From the NCBI GenBank assembly GCA_037903475.1, contig JBAJFG010000330.1:372001-436000 (forward strand): a stretch of 64,000 nt of DNA, given 5' to 3'. The notes beneath the pieces were generated by a model that was not told the DNA's origin, searched no databases, and saw only the letters and a list, made by a program, of their open reading frames with translations. The stretch is from Ancylostoma caninum (lineage: Eukaryota; Nematoda; Chromadorea; Rhabditida; Ancylostomatidae). Below, one piece after another: positions 22,401 through 31,401 of this stretch. Position 1 is the first letter of the stretch. Each line of letters starts with the position of its first letter. A program made the translations under genes and the position numbers.

Positions 22401-25400
22401 ATATTTGTGGAAAACCAACGCGAACGAATTCTTGCGATTAAAAGTCAAATCCAGGAAAATGGAATTCCTCTCAATTTTTTCCATGTCGATACAGATCACA
22501 ACCCTGCAGATGCAGGCACTCGAGGTCTTACCGCTAAAGAGATAAACCACCATGACTGGATAAATGGACCACGATGGCTTGAAAAGAGTCCCCAGACATG
22601 GCCAATAAAATCAATGGACGCTGTAGAAGAGTCCTGCATTGAAGAGGTACCAATCCAGATAATATCAGCAGCAAATATTGAGAAGCCAAAAATAACTGCT
22701 TCGAAAAAGAGAGTTCTGGACTTATCCAGATTTTCTCGCATGGATAAAGCCCTGCGTGTACAATCTGTAGTGGGAAAAACAGTGAAAAACTGGGTGTCAC
22801 TAACAAACAAAAACCAGGCAAAGTCGAAACCAATTAGTCTTGAGGTTGCTTCCAAATACGACTCTACTTCGGAGATAACGTCCAACGACATCGAAATCTC
22901 AGAACATATTATCATAATTCAAGAGCAAAAAGATGTGGATTTGCTTGAATTGCAAAAACGTTTCCGAGACAAACATATCATTTGCGACAAAAACGGTGTA
23001 ATTCGACATGAATCTCGTCTACAAAACGCTGCAATACCGTATGATACAAAATCGCCTATTTTTATACCAGAAGACTCAGAGCTAATTCGCTTAATAGTCC
23101 AGAAAATTCACATCGATAATGCCCATTGTGGCAAAGATCACATTCTTGCAATAGCACGACAAAAATTTTGGATTCCTCGCGCTTCCAATGCGTTCAAAAA
23201 ATTTGTGAAGAATTGTACTACTTGTAAAAAGTACCAGGGTCTACCTTTGGGAGCTCCAATCATGCCATCTTTACCTGCTGATAGGGTAATTTCTTCAAAA
23301 CCGTTCGAAAATGTCGGTTGTGATTTTATGGGACCATTCACCTCGAAATCACAAGAAAAATTCTACGTATGCCTCTATACTTGTCTTACTACTAGAGCTG
23401 TGCACCTCGAAGTGGTAGAAAATATGTCCACAAGTGCATTTCTAAGCAGTTTTATAAGGTTCACATCACGTCGAGGTGTTCCAAAAATTGTACGGACAGA
23501 CTGTGGTACAAATTTCAAGCACGGCGAAAGAATTATTGCTACTATCTTTGAGAAGGATGACAGTACAGGAAATTCCTTAATGTCCTACAGTGCCTCCGAA
23601 AGAATAAGGTGGATATTCAATCCTCCAGGCGCACCCTGGATGGGTGGCGCATGGGAAAGACTTGTTGGAGCAGTAAAAAGAGCCCTCAACAAATCCATTG
23701 GACGTAAAAGGTTAGATTTCACCGAAATGTCCACAGTGATAACGAGAATTGAGGCAATAATTAATACTAGACCTCTAACGAAAGTAAGCTTAGACGATCT
23801 TACGGAAATTCCATTACGACCTATTGATTTCCTACAAGGAAACGTCAAATTTTCCCTCCCTGTTGGCCATACAACGGAGGAATTTGAGGATCCCTCGTTT
23901 GATCCGAACTTTATACAGTCAAGAAAGCAGTCGTTAGAAGCCATTCGATTTTCCGAAGCAATTGCTAATAAGTTTTGGGAGAGCTGGAGAACCCAGTACC
24001 TTGTATCTTTACGAGAAAGTCAGAAAATGAACTTGAAACAACCTAGACATCTAAAAAGATCCATTCCAGTTGTTGGTGAGATAGTTCTGATAGAGCAGGA
24101 CCTCATCCCAAGAGGAAATTGGCCCTATGGTAAGGTCACGGAGATAATAACGTCAACTGACGGCATGATAAGATCTGCCAAAGTTCTAATGCCAAACCAT
24201 AATGTCATACACAGGCCATTAAACAAAATCTTCCCCTTGGGGATTCGCAGTTTTCCAGAGGAGACATCCCCAACAGTTCAAATCATTAACGATCCTCCCA
24301 CTATGCCGCAAAGGCGACAAATTTTAAACCGAATTTCAAAAACCAAGGCATATGAAGTCATAAGAGACTTCGAGTCTGACTTAGAAAGTTCTCAGGGATC
24401 AATGTCCCTGTCAACTTCAATGATGCTTGTCACAATACTTTCTTTGATTTCACCGTCCTTAGCTGGGAATGTGACACAAGGGATAACATGTTCAAAAGGA
24501 AAAGTAGACATTGCATACCCAAGCGGTCCCTTTGAACTTTGCTTTGAGGAACAGTGCCGCACTTTCTCTCAGACCAATCACTCGCTTAATTATGTGTTGC
24601 CGATCTCTCCCGATGACGGAATGGTTACAGTGAGACTAAAACCTCTAATCCGAAATAATGCTAGCGCGCAAATCATGAACTGTGAGAGGCCACAGTACTG
24701 TGACCATCAATATCTGCTATCAAAAAGTTTGCTGGGCAACCCTCACTGTTGGCCGATTGGAGCCGTCGGAACCGCAGCATTTCTGGTTTATGCAACGCTT
24801 ATTATCACGCTCCTAATTTCCTTTGTACTGATGAAATCGATCAGGAAGTGTCAAAAACACACACTAGGTTCAAAGCGAACAACCGCATCACCTCATCCGC
24901 AAGGAGGAATATGTTCATTTGAACTTACACCGCTACCTGGATCCACATCCATTTCTACAGTTGCAATACTATGCACAATTATATCAGTGACAAGTGCTTG
25001 CCAGCATGGATACACCAGGCACACAGCGGATCTTGTATGCAACGAGCAAAACACTTGTCACTATGAGTATAGCCGCGAACTACTGTTCAATAAAGTTCAC
25101 TCAGAACTGTGTATCGAACTCACGTATTTGAACAAAACTATTGGTGCAATCAAAATATTCAAAAGGCCAGTAGAATTCAAGTGCATGAAAATCATCGAAA
25201 GTTTTACAAGATCTACGCGCGTGGAAATTCATCACGTCACCCGCTGTGCGCAAGCAGGATCATGCATAGAAAACAAATGCCTAAAAATGAAATCAAACGA
25301 AACAATTCCAGAGCTGCGACTTTCGAGGAAATATCCCGGGTATGCGGGCTGTTTCAGTAGCTGCGGTGGAATCGCATGTGGTTGTTTCTTACCACTACCG

Positions 25401-26291
25401 GCTTGCACTTTTTATAAAGTCGCTCATAAACCAGTTTCTAAAAGAATTTTTGAAATCGTTAAATGTCCCCATTGGACCCCAACAATTTCCTTAGACATAG
25501 AGGTTACAATTCTTGGAAAAAACAAGACTATCTTCAAAAATTTAAGGCCATATCTAAAAGAAGATATTGATCTCGTGAACATTACGGCCATTTCCCTGCA
25601 AAAACCTTCGAACGCAATTATAAACAAGCGTTTTGCCGTCTCTGAGAACATTTCCTTTATTCTACCTGATGGCTATCGTATTCCGGTAGAATGCAGGGAC
25701 GCAGAACAGGCCACAAATGCGTTTTCCAGCTGTGTAAGTAAAGTAAGATGCGAATGCGGGAACTCGGTTCATCAATGTCAGTGCCCAGAAGACTCTATTC
25801 GCGACCTACACGTCATAAGGCAAGCTCACATGCCTCAATATACGCCTTACGGCAAAATAGTCCAAGATCAAAACGATATATTAGCCATTTCCAATGAAGA
25901 AGAATTAATTCTGAGAGTAGAGTCGAAAATACTAAAAGATTCGGCCTCTCTAATAATCAACCAGAAGTGTGATTTACAAGTTTCAAAAGTAAATGGTTGC
26001 TACAATTGTCCTCACGGGGCTGAATTCAATGTGAATTGCTCGTCATCGACTCCAGCAGTGGTGACAGTGACCTGCGATTCTCACAGATTCACTATTCGAT
26101 GTAACTCTTCGAAAGAAAACAATTGGGTCCTTCTCAACTTCGAAAAGGCGAATATTCACGAAAGGTGTGCTGTTCATTGCGCTGAAAATCCAGAACATAT
26201 ACTTTTGGAAGGAACTCTACTTTACTATATTTCCACTCCAAACATATCAATTTTTGAAAATGATGTTCATGGAGTTCCATTAACACATTAA
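19362..26291 (+). CDS. BEL/Pao Gag(C-term)-Pol-Env polyprotein frame
   Basis: A 2,309-codon frame; the first 33 or so codons are out of the true gag frame. In order: Gag C-terminal part; three zinc knuckles at about residues 177-240 (CLFCQRPNHSSWAC, CWKCGSANHNSFDC, CSQCGQKHHSSIC); an aspartic protease with DSGA at 339; a reverse transcriptase with MCDIEAAF and the BEL-specific YVDN at 757; RNase H; an integrase with an HHCC zinc domain near 1250-1290 and a D,D-35-E core including CDFMGPF, RTDCGTNF and GGAWERLVG. Pol runs without a stop into an envelope-like part from about residue 1685. The enzymes would copy RNA to DNA and insert it. Catalytic motifs look intact. Confidence 0.95.
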   Translation: MQRIGRDGKNSITEREPKRPCANGDRRNKACSRNYDWIIKTLQQNYCNQPTNRSQIVQKLVNLKPAYDSADSCMAVYDQIHMLINYMVSAGYDVRNTSDPMWCETILAKFPRDIVKPVLVSGQMKSAQTIEDVMNNLKCEIAAKGYVENRLGSSINNRVTIAKEKSTLPRVHYNDQCLFCQRPNHSSWACRTVTDQNSRRKVLRDQNRCWKCGSANHNSFDCRKPDCSQCGQKHHSSICSKKEGFQPRTQASSWNQPSRNNMGQSNTRFPNATHRDQRNSNGQNDRRRVTTNSTHMATEASGVGLNQNIAASQLVLMTAEGNVWNYNKEEFEKVLFFFDSGAHKTVIEESLVDHLGLPKTSTEICTMSGIGGHIENFRSHIVGIKLSTAFGEEVELSIQTKPIITNGFPSVKLSKEDITFLKSSNICLANSKLRGEHQKPHILVGLDYYHELVGGPNNVIKTPTGLHIAGTIFGPTVYGKGAMSQQNAREPLCFGLTAVHESSEQEILHKMFELEGLGISSQECQKEDKAYEYLEQYSKRISYENGCITAPFPLKDNISDLEDNRSVAIRRLESLQKVLRENSEQCQWYCKILQKYEQEGMIETFSVAEEQAVGTYYMPHSGVWKPSKKVPLRIVFDASSKRKGKSSLNDVIHKGESFVNKIHDILVTSRMTKIVLMCDIEAAFTQIRLVNSHKDLCRFLWVKNVHLPPTKDNLICYRFRRLPFGVTACPSILNMALIAYLKEQGTDLANEIMSNIYVDNILMCAESTAEAVEKYHASKALFQKIGMNLREYISNCTEVNERIKESDKLESSCLKLLGVNYNVKTDLFKTVTQFSSFDILTKKDVVSQINSVFDPIGFAGPLLVELKSMMREIFDTGTDWKTHLSSEVCLKWKQLCAKVNNAIILVPRPIPINSDSKLRMWVFADASKFAIAACAYVQCTASASISTLISGKTRLTPKKTRQTIPRLELVGMLMATRLCWSILSTMKSRIAQISIVSDSEIALWWLKSPKKLPIFVENQRERILAIKSQIQENGIPLNFFHVDTDHNPADAGTRGLTAKEINHHDWINGPRWLEKSPQTWPIKSMDAVEESCIEEVPIQIISAANIEKPKITASKKRVLDLSRFSRMDKALRVQSVVGKTVKNWVSLTNKNQAKSKPISLEVASKYDSTSEITSNDIEISEHIIIIQEQKDVDLLELQKRFRDKHIICDKNGVIRHESRLQNAAIPYDTKSPIFIPEDSELIRLIVQKIHIDNAHCGKDHILAIARQKFWIPRASNAFKKFVKNCTTCKKYQGLPLGAPIMPSLPADRVISSKPFENVGCDFMGPFTSKSQEKFYVCLYTCLTTRAVHLEVVENMSTSAFLSSFIRFTSRRGVPKIVRTDCGTNFKHGERIIATIFEKDDSTGNSLMSYSASERIRWIFNPPGAPWMGGAWERLVGAVKRALNKSIGRKRLDFTEMSTVITRIEAIINTRPLTKVSLDDLTEIPLRPIDFLQGNVKFSLPVGHTTEEFEDPSFDPNFIQSRKQSLEAIRFSEAIANKFWESWRTQYLVSLRESQKMNLKQPRHLKRSIPVVGEIVLIEQDLIPRGNWPYGKVTEIITSTDGMIRSAKVLMPNHNVIHRPLNKIFPLGIRSFPEETSPTVQIINDPPTMPQRRQILNRISKTKAYEVIRDFESDLESSQGSMSLSTSMMLVTILSLISPSLAGNVTQGITCSKGKVDIAYPSGPFELCFEEQCRTFSQTNHSLNYVLPISPDDGMVTVRLKPLIRNNASAQIMNCERPQYCDHQYLLSKSLLGNPHCWPIGAVGTAAFLVYATLIITLLISFVLMKSIRKCQKHTLGSKRTTASPHPQGGICSFELTPLPGSTSISTVAILCTIISVTSACQHGYTRHTADLVCNEQNTCHYEYSRELLFNKVHSELCIELTYLNKTIGAIKIFKRPVEFKCMKIIESFTRSTRVEIHHVTRCAQAGSCIENKCLKMKSNETIPELRLSRKYPGYAGCFSSCGGIACGCFLPLPACTFYKVAHKPVSKRIFEIVKCPHWTPTISLDIEVTILGKNKTIFKNLRPYLKEDIDLVNITAISLQKPSNAIINKRFAVSENISFILPDGYRIPVECRDAEQATNAFSSCVSKVRCECGNSVHQCQCPEDSIRDLHVIRQAHMPQYTPYGKIVQDQNDILAISNEEELILRVESKILKDSASLIINQKCDLQVSKVNGCYNCPHGAEFNVNCSSSTPAVVTVTCDSHRFTIRCNSSKENNWVLLNFEKANIHERCAVHCAENPEHILLEGTLLYYISTPNISIFENDVHGVPLTH

Positions 26292-26546
26292 TGGTTCACT
26301 GACATTTCGCTACCTGATTTTGAACCTTTCATAAAAACAGTGAAAAACCACTGGAAACTCGCTTTCGGTGCCCTCGGTTCCGCACTGGGGCTAGCAGCCA
26401 TTACATACATTGCTGGCCCTATAGTACTGATTTATGTTGCAAAAATAGCTATCTTTGTACTCACAAGCCTAGCAAAAATGGCATTGGCAATAGTTTCTGG
26501 TCTCACATCACTACTATGTACTATTATGAAAAAATCATCACAGTAG
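24413..26546 (+). pseudogene. Envelope-like glycoprotein region (phlebovirus Gn/Gc type), interrupted
   Basis: Fused in frame after integrase. It starts with a hydrophobic signal-like segment (LVTILSLISPSLAG), a short cysteine-containing domain, a transmembrane segment (FLVYATLIITLLISFVLM) and a second signal-like segment (VAILCTIISVTSA). Then comes a large cysteine-rich ectodomain with several NxT/S sites and the motif CGGIACGCFLPLPAC, characteristic of the phlebovirus Gc fusion protein and of env proteins of C. elegans Cer elements. A TAA at 26289-26291 ends the frame. The same frame is open again from 26292 to 26546 and holds the hydrophobic anchor and a short basic tail. As it stands the ectodomain would lack its anchor. 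Role in cell-to-cell spread is inferred only. Confidence 0.82.
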
Positions 26547-26930
26547 TCCAGATGTATATAAGCACACATGTCAAATAGAAGGCAAAATTTTCAATGAATA
26601 ATGCAAACCTACTATGTTAAAGATGTCATGAAAAAGAAACCAAAAAAAAAAATCAAAAAAGAGTACTAGCTCTAGTGAATAAGAATACCGGCGTTTGGCA
26701 TGTAAATATTATGCAAATGATTGGCTGATTCTCTCTCGCACCTATCACTGATTGGATATCATCGCGGTCATTTCGCACCCCACACTGACTACTTTCCTAG
26801 TATCGCACCCCAACTCAAGTGCAAATCATCTTATCAGTTAATTACCTCATAAAAAGTAGGCAAGGTGTTGGTCCCTGCAGGCAAAAATAGTTCCCCGCAA
26901 AAAAAAATAGGCGGGCCATGAAAATTTGCA
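26547..26930 (+). other. Spacer between env and the accessory ORF
   Basis: AT-rich with A-tracts. TCGCACCCC occurs twice (near 26772 and 26804). No coding signal is seen. It may hold the promoter of the downstream ORF. Confidence 0.5.
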
Positions 26931-26938
26931 TATAAAAG
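26931..26938 (+). promoter_or_regulatory. TATA box before the accessory ORF
   Basis: TATAAAAG lies 6 bp before the first ATG (26944) and 30 bp before a second in-frame ATG (26968). If it drives transcription, the transcript would begin near 26960 and the second ATG would be the start. This would be an internal promoter separate from the LTR. Confidence 0.45.
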
Positions 26939-26943
26939 CAGCA

Positions 26944-27393
26944 ATGATCTCGTCAGACATCACCAACATGTCCCTTTCCAACTCGTCAGATCTTCTGCAA
27001 GCCATGGAGGACCTCGACATGCCAGACCAGTCGACCGTTATTTCTCTCCTGCGTCAGATCTCGTCCAGACTGGAACGCCTTGAGCTCGACAACGAGCTCC
27101 TCCTAGAGCGCACAGGGTTGATTGTGGCGCGCACAGCGCCGAAATCCAACTGTGTGTTTTGCTCTGTGGAGGAAAACAAGGATTCCCACTATTCGAGCCG
27201 GTGCTGTACTTTCGCGGACCCCGTTTCCCGGACCGTTCAGGCCTCTAAGCTTGGCCTGTGCCTCAAGTGCTTGAAACCGTCCCACGGGGAGGACGATTGC
27301 AAGGTGGTATGCGGTGGTTGTGGCCTCGGCCATAACCAGCTGTTATGCCACAGCAAGCGTCCATACTTCCCGAACAAGAGACCACGGAACTGA
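26944..27393 (+). CDS. Accessory Gag-like zinc-knuckle protein of the BEL element
   Basis: An intact 149-codon frame between env and the 3' LTR (start 26944, or 26968). The N-terminal part is acidic with a leucine-rich amphipathic helix (LLRQISSRLERLELDNELL), probably a short coiled coil. The C-terminal part has three cysteine clusters: CVFC...RCC, CLKCLKPSHGEDDC and CGGCGLGHNQLLCH, followed by a basic tail. That spacing matches the triple zinc-knuckle array in BEL Gag, including the one in this element at about 19890-20080, but the residues differ. Its codons are clearly richer in G and C than the AT-rich gag-pol frame. Best reading: a nucleocapsid-like protein acquired from another BEL lineage or a host gene. 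Function unknown. Confidence 0.75.
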   Translation: MISSDITNMSLSNSSDLLQAMEDLDMPDQSTVISLLRQISSRLERLELDNELLLERTGLIVARTAPKSNCVFCSVEENKDSHYSSRCCTFADPVSRTVQASKLGLCLKCLKPSHGEDDCKVVCGGCGLGHNQLLCHSKRPYFPNKRPRN

Positions 27394-27524
27394 AGCAGCC
27401 GACCGCCAGATGCCAGCCTCGACGACACCGTACCTGCCCTCTTCACCTCCACTCAATCAAGCCGCCAACGCCGGGACAGATCCCTTTTTTCTCGCTGTAT
27501 ATTATTTTTGTCGTGTCGCGGGAG

Positions 27525-27817
27525 TATCATCGAATCGATGATCCCCTAAGTAATTATTGTAAGCCGCGCTCCCTCCATAGGGGGCGTGGCCAGTACCTCC
27601 TACCTCGAGTGGGGGAGTAGGGCCATTAGACACATATCCGTACGTCTAGGGAGCGCTTGCTACCTCCCGACCTCTGTGCCGTAATTGCTATAAAAAGTCT
27701 GAACCACCGTTACTGTTATTGATCCAGGGCTTCAAAACCCTGTCTGTTGTCATCCGGCTGTCCACTTCGCGGACAATTTTGAAAGGGTCTCATCCCCAGT
27801 CTTCAAGCGCCCACACA
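27525..27817 (+). repeat. 3' LTR of the BEL element
   Basis: 293 bp, nearly identical to the 5' LTR, preceded by a short purine tract GCGGGAG (27518-27524) as the plus-strand primer and followed by the target duplication CCAGT. Confidence 0.95.
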
Positions 27818-28116
27818 CCAGTCAACAGGTACTGCTTAGTTTGTTCGCAAAGGAGACGATGGTGATTAGGTGGGTATCGCCGCAACATGGCGCATCCATA
27901 ATCCAGTGAACGAACTGAGTGGTAAAATGAAGCAGATTTTGGCCCGTTCCAAACATGCCCAGGTGCTTCTACCATGTTGGAGGCGTTTGGACTGCAACTA
28001 GGGCTAGGATTCATGAACGGATATATAACGTCGCCGAACCTGGCTAGCAAATAAATTTCGCGTCCGTGGTTTCCTAGTATTACGTGGTCTACGTGATATC
28101 CAATCACGCCAGCCAT
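27818..28116 (-). other. Unassigned antisense ORF split by the retroelement
   Basis: An open frame of about 100 codons on the minus strand, from ATG 28116 to the retroelement boundary. I do not recognise it. It has a cysteine/proline segment containing SCSPNA that faintly recalls SET-domain proteins, but no other SET feature. In the uninterrupted allele the frame would have ended at a TAA just left of the element (18061-18074 side), so the insertion may have hit the last codons of a gene or old repeat. A second frame upstream (28004-28198) overlaps it and may indicate a frameshift. It could be chance. Confidence 0.25.
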
Positions 28117-28348
28117 CGTTGGTTTGCTCTGTTATCGTTTCATGAACCCAACCCTGGAACGGATAACTAGTCGCTGTGAGTTGGCTCACACTCGCCAATT
28201 TTGTATCTGCAAATCCTCCTCACGACCTTTTTGGTTTCATTAGTCCACAAATTTGTATCCGAAAGCCTAATCTTCACTTCCTTTTTTTACTTTCCCTTGC
28301 CTATACACGACGTTAGGGTCTATCAAATAAATGAATGGTGCGAACATG

Positions 28349-28565
28349 TTTAGTGTATCATCGTGAGGGAAAACGGGGCGTGGTATGGTCCTGCGCTTGG
28401 TTTGTTCAAATCCTCCTCCCGCCCTCAACGGTTGACTCTTTCTCTTCACGCGCGACTCCACTATGCATGACCATGCAGAATTTGAATGCGACCGAGCACG
28501 AGCTGATCGTGAAAGGCGGGAAATCTCCGCCTCGTTTTCCCTTGCTGTGATACACACTCACATGT
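28349..28565. mobile_element. Small hairpin MITE
   Basis: GTGTATCAT..AGGGAAAACGGGGCG at about 28352-28382 recurs inverted at about 28527-28556 (CGTTTTCCCTTGCTGTGATACAC), giving arms of about 30 bp around a 150-bp centre. No coding capacity and no clear duplication. It abuts the hAT element on its right. Confidence 0.6.
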
Positions 28566-28571
28566 GTAAAC

Positions 28572-29889
28572 ATGCAGGTTAGAGTTTTGACCGAATCGAA
28601 TAAAATTCGAATATTTGTTCGAATGTTCGAATATTCGAAAATTCGGAGGTTCCAAAAAATTCGAAAATTCGAATATTCGAAAATTCGATGGCCTCGCGAT
28701 ATTCGAAAGTTCGAATATTCGAAAATTCGAGGGTCCGGGATTATTCGAAAATTCGAATATTCGAAAATTTTAGGTCGAAAATTTGAATATTTGGAGTTGT
28801 TTTGCGTCGCAACTGTTATTTCAGTTCCATTTTCTCGCTGAAGAACCATTCCAATTGAAATCCCAGTCCAATTTCTCATTTCAACCTCAGTTTTTCCAAA
28901 AACCTGCTCGTATCTTTGCACGCATTCGAAAGCTACCAACTGCATTTGAAAGCTTTGAAACTGCAATCCTACGAGGTATACGACATTGGCGACGATGATC
29001 TCTCCGGTGAAACTTACGTATGTACCTTTCTAGACACTTAAGAAACCAGGAGTTTCAACTATACCTTTGATTATTCAAGCCTTTCTTCCAGAACTATCTA
29101 AGTGAGATGCAAACTATAAAATTCTACACAGCATTCCTCCTTACATTTAGCTGATTTCCGACTACTGCTTCGTTTAAACTCTTTCTAAGTACATCACCGT
29201 TAGTTATGGAATTCAAACTTCACACAAAATCTTGAGATCTATTATTATCCCTTCTGCCCAAACATACTCCGATTTCTTGTTATAGAAGTTCTGTTGGTTT
29301 TAACATTCAACGTACAAGCGTGCAGTTGGACCCGATAAACAGAAGTAATAATGAGGAACGGGATAATACACAGTGTTTTTTTATCTTGCTGACGTTTTTT
29401 TTTGTTGATAGCTGGAAACTCATTCATGGTCAAGGTAAATGAACTACTGTACCCAACATTGTTTTTACCGCGTCAATACCCTCTACATTTACTACCACGG
29501 CACGTTTTGTTAAACTACAACACGGAGATATTAAAGCGAAAGCCTTCTCACGGACGAAGGGTTTCATCCACTTTACGATCCTTTAATTATGGTTACAGAC
29601 CTCCAGTGACGTTCTTAAGCTTAGAAATTTCAACCCGTTGCAATTTTGAAACCGATAAGGAACCAACTCCACAGCAGCACAAGCTTCCACTCATGAGAAG
29701 GTTGTGAGAAATTCCAAAACGGCAAATGAAACTTACTACCCGAAAAGTTTCATGCCCGTTTTGATTGGCAAACATATCGCCTTGTTCGCCTACATGCATG
29801 GGTACAAAATGTTTTTACCAAATGGAATGTTATTCGAATAAATACGGAAATTCGAAAAATATTTTCGAATGTAAAACTCTAATGCAGGT
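28572..29889. mobile_element. Second hAT-like element, with ATTCGAA subterminal repeats
   Basis: A 1,302-bp core (28580-29881) is flanked by an exact 8-bp duplication ATGCAGGT (28572-28579 and 29882-29889). The inverted ends begin TAGAGTTTT on both sides, fitting the hAT terminal consensus YARNG. Inside the left end are about four irregular copies (28600-28790) of a 40-45-bp unit made of ATTCGAA/TTCGAAAATTCG words. The right end has a shorter version (29830-29870). No transposase frame is recognisable. Confidence 0.82.
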
Positions 29890-30140
29890 AACATGCTCGA
29901 TGGTCCCACCACGATTGCCTTGTGCGGGTACTGTAGTGAGTAGGCCGGGCCTTGTATTTCCTTTCCTGTGACGTAGAACTCGTATCGGGTGGCGAGATAG
30001 CGCGAAAAAAGAGAGGATTTCATTGGAAACATGAGACGCACGCGACTGAGGCGGCCGCGCAGTATCGTAATTCATGATGTGCATGCTGCGTTGACTGGTT
30101 TTCATGGAAAATCCTTGCGTGCGCTGGAGTATCGTTTGGC
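29890..30140 (-). repeat. Dispersed repeat, longest copy
   Basis: Read on the minus strand, the distal half matches 40300-40400 (landmarks GCGCGGCCGCC and GTCAAC.C.GCATG.ACATC) and the proximal half matches 16690-16785 (landmarks CTCACTACAGTACCC and GGCAATCGTGG). Three copies in 24 kb indicate a family common in this genome. Class unknown. Confidence 0.65.
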
Positions 30141-31401
30141 AGAAATGCAATACCAGCGAGCTGTGACAGTGGTCGTTACGGTAGTGTCTTCGCGAATAGG
30201 TTGTTTTTCAGACTGACGTTCCCTGCATCAAAGGGTAGATGGCAGTGAGGCAACTGCCGACCATCTAAGGTCGAACTCGTCATGTTGATGCGTAGGAAGG
30301 AGATCTGTGAAGAAGTGCCCAGACTGTAAGATGTAAAAACATCAGACTGGGGGCACCTCTCCCCCCCCCTCCTGAGAATGGGTCGTCGATTTTTTGAAAA
30401 TACTTTACAAAATAAATAAAGACATTGCACTGGTGTGTTTCCAAATGTTTATTTTTATTACTGTTTCCTGAATAGTTTTCATTAATTATTTAATATTATC
30501 ATTTTTTTATCATTTTTATTTTCCATCCGGTCACCATAACGGCAGAGACCCACCTTTTCCCATGACCCTTTCGCCCACTTCCTCCGTGCGCTACTAAGAT
30601 ACAGGTATTCAATACCTCAAGGCAGACGATCGGGTAGTCTCCCAAAGAGAGGATAAAGAGAGATAGCTTCAAAATAACAAAGGAAGACGACAATAGAAAT
30701 AGAGGACTCACTGCCTTTGAAATTTTGTGGCGTGAGTACAACAATCAGACAGAACAAGCAACATTTATTTGGTACACAGTTGCTTACTTCATTTACAACA
30801 ATAATTACAACAATCATCATTATACAACGTCCGCATTTCCAGAGATTATAAGTGGAGCGCGAAATTGTGTGCATGCGTGTGTTTTTTTTTTGCATTTTAT
30901 TAAGTACAACTATGAGACTATCACAAAATCGCGCATTAGTGAAAGCGAATCGAAACGCAGACGACGAGGCCGACCCGTTGCAACAGGAGAGCGGCGCTTT
31001 AGGCACCGAGTGATTGATTTGTGAAGTTACTGCTAAAAAAATACCTAAAAACCTGAAATCGTTGCAACAAGTCGCCATGCGCAGTATCATTAGTTTTTCA
31101 CGCTATGAGCATCTTCATCGTGAAGATTTTTGAGCAGAAAACTTGGCTGCGGGCCAGAAAGCGTTCGAGGTCGTTACTAGTGGGCGCGCGCACTTTCGCA
31201 TAACCCGGCACTCGCACAGGCGCTGTTCTCCTAGAAGCAGCTAGCAGTTTACTCCGTGAACTGATCGGATCGAATATGTCGTTGGCTGATGGCCAACGAC
31301 AACACCGGGTTTATGGTACTACTCTATGAGAATCGCCTGCACAAATGCGCGCGTTAGCTGGCAGGCGCTACAGTAATCGCTCGTACGCTCGTTTAACTGA
31401 A
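30141..31401 (-). other. 3' UTR and downstream flank of the giant copine gene
   Basis: The minus-strand stop codon is at 31402-31404. An AATAAA signal on the minus strand at 30896-30901 would give a 3' UTR of about 500 nt. A poly-C/poly-G run is at 30361-30370. I see no other gene here; the antisense frame at 30617-31090 has no domain. Confidence 0.45.
30896..30901 (-). terminator. Candidate polyadenylation signal of the giant copine gene
   Basis: AATAAA on the minus strand, about 500 nt after the stop codon. It is the nearest perfect hexamer I noticed downstream, but cleavage could occur elsewhere. Confidence 0.4.

Larger units (their letters stand above)
18070..27822 (+). mobile_element. 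BEL/Pao LTR retroelement with env, young insertion
   Basis: The core is 18075-27817 (9,743 bp), flanked by an exact 5-bp duplication CCAGT at 18070-18074 and 27818-27822. It has two LTRs, a tRNA-Gly-type primer site, a gag region, a protease-RT-RNaseH-integrase frame with the BEL signature YVDN, an envelope-like region related to phlebovirus glycoproteins, and an additional zinc-knuckle ORF before the 3' LTR. The LTRs differ at only about two or three positions over 292 bp, so insertion was recent. Gag carries two frameshifts and env one stop. BEL-type Cer elements of C. elegans with phlebovirus-like env regions are the nearest known relatives. Confidence 0.96.

Noticed and set aside
27818..28116. 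SET-domain fragment (SCSPNA)
   Set aside because: Only one short motif fits; the other SET motifs are missing.
30617..31090. 157-codon antisense frame in the copine gene 3' region
   Set aside because: Cysteine/isoleucine-rich composition, no domain, overlaps the predicted 3' UTR and T-runs.
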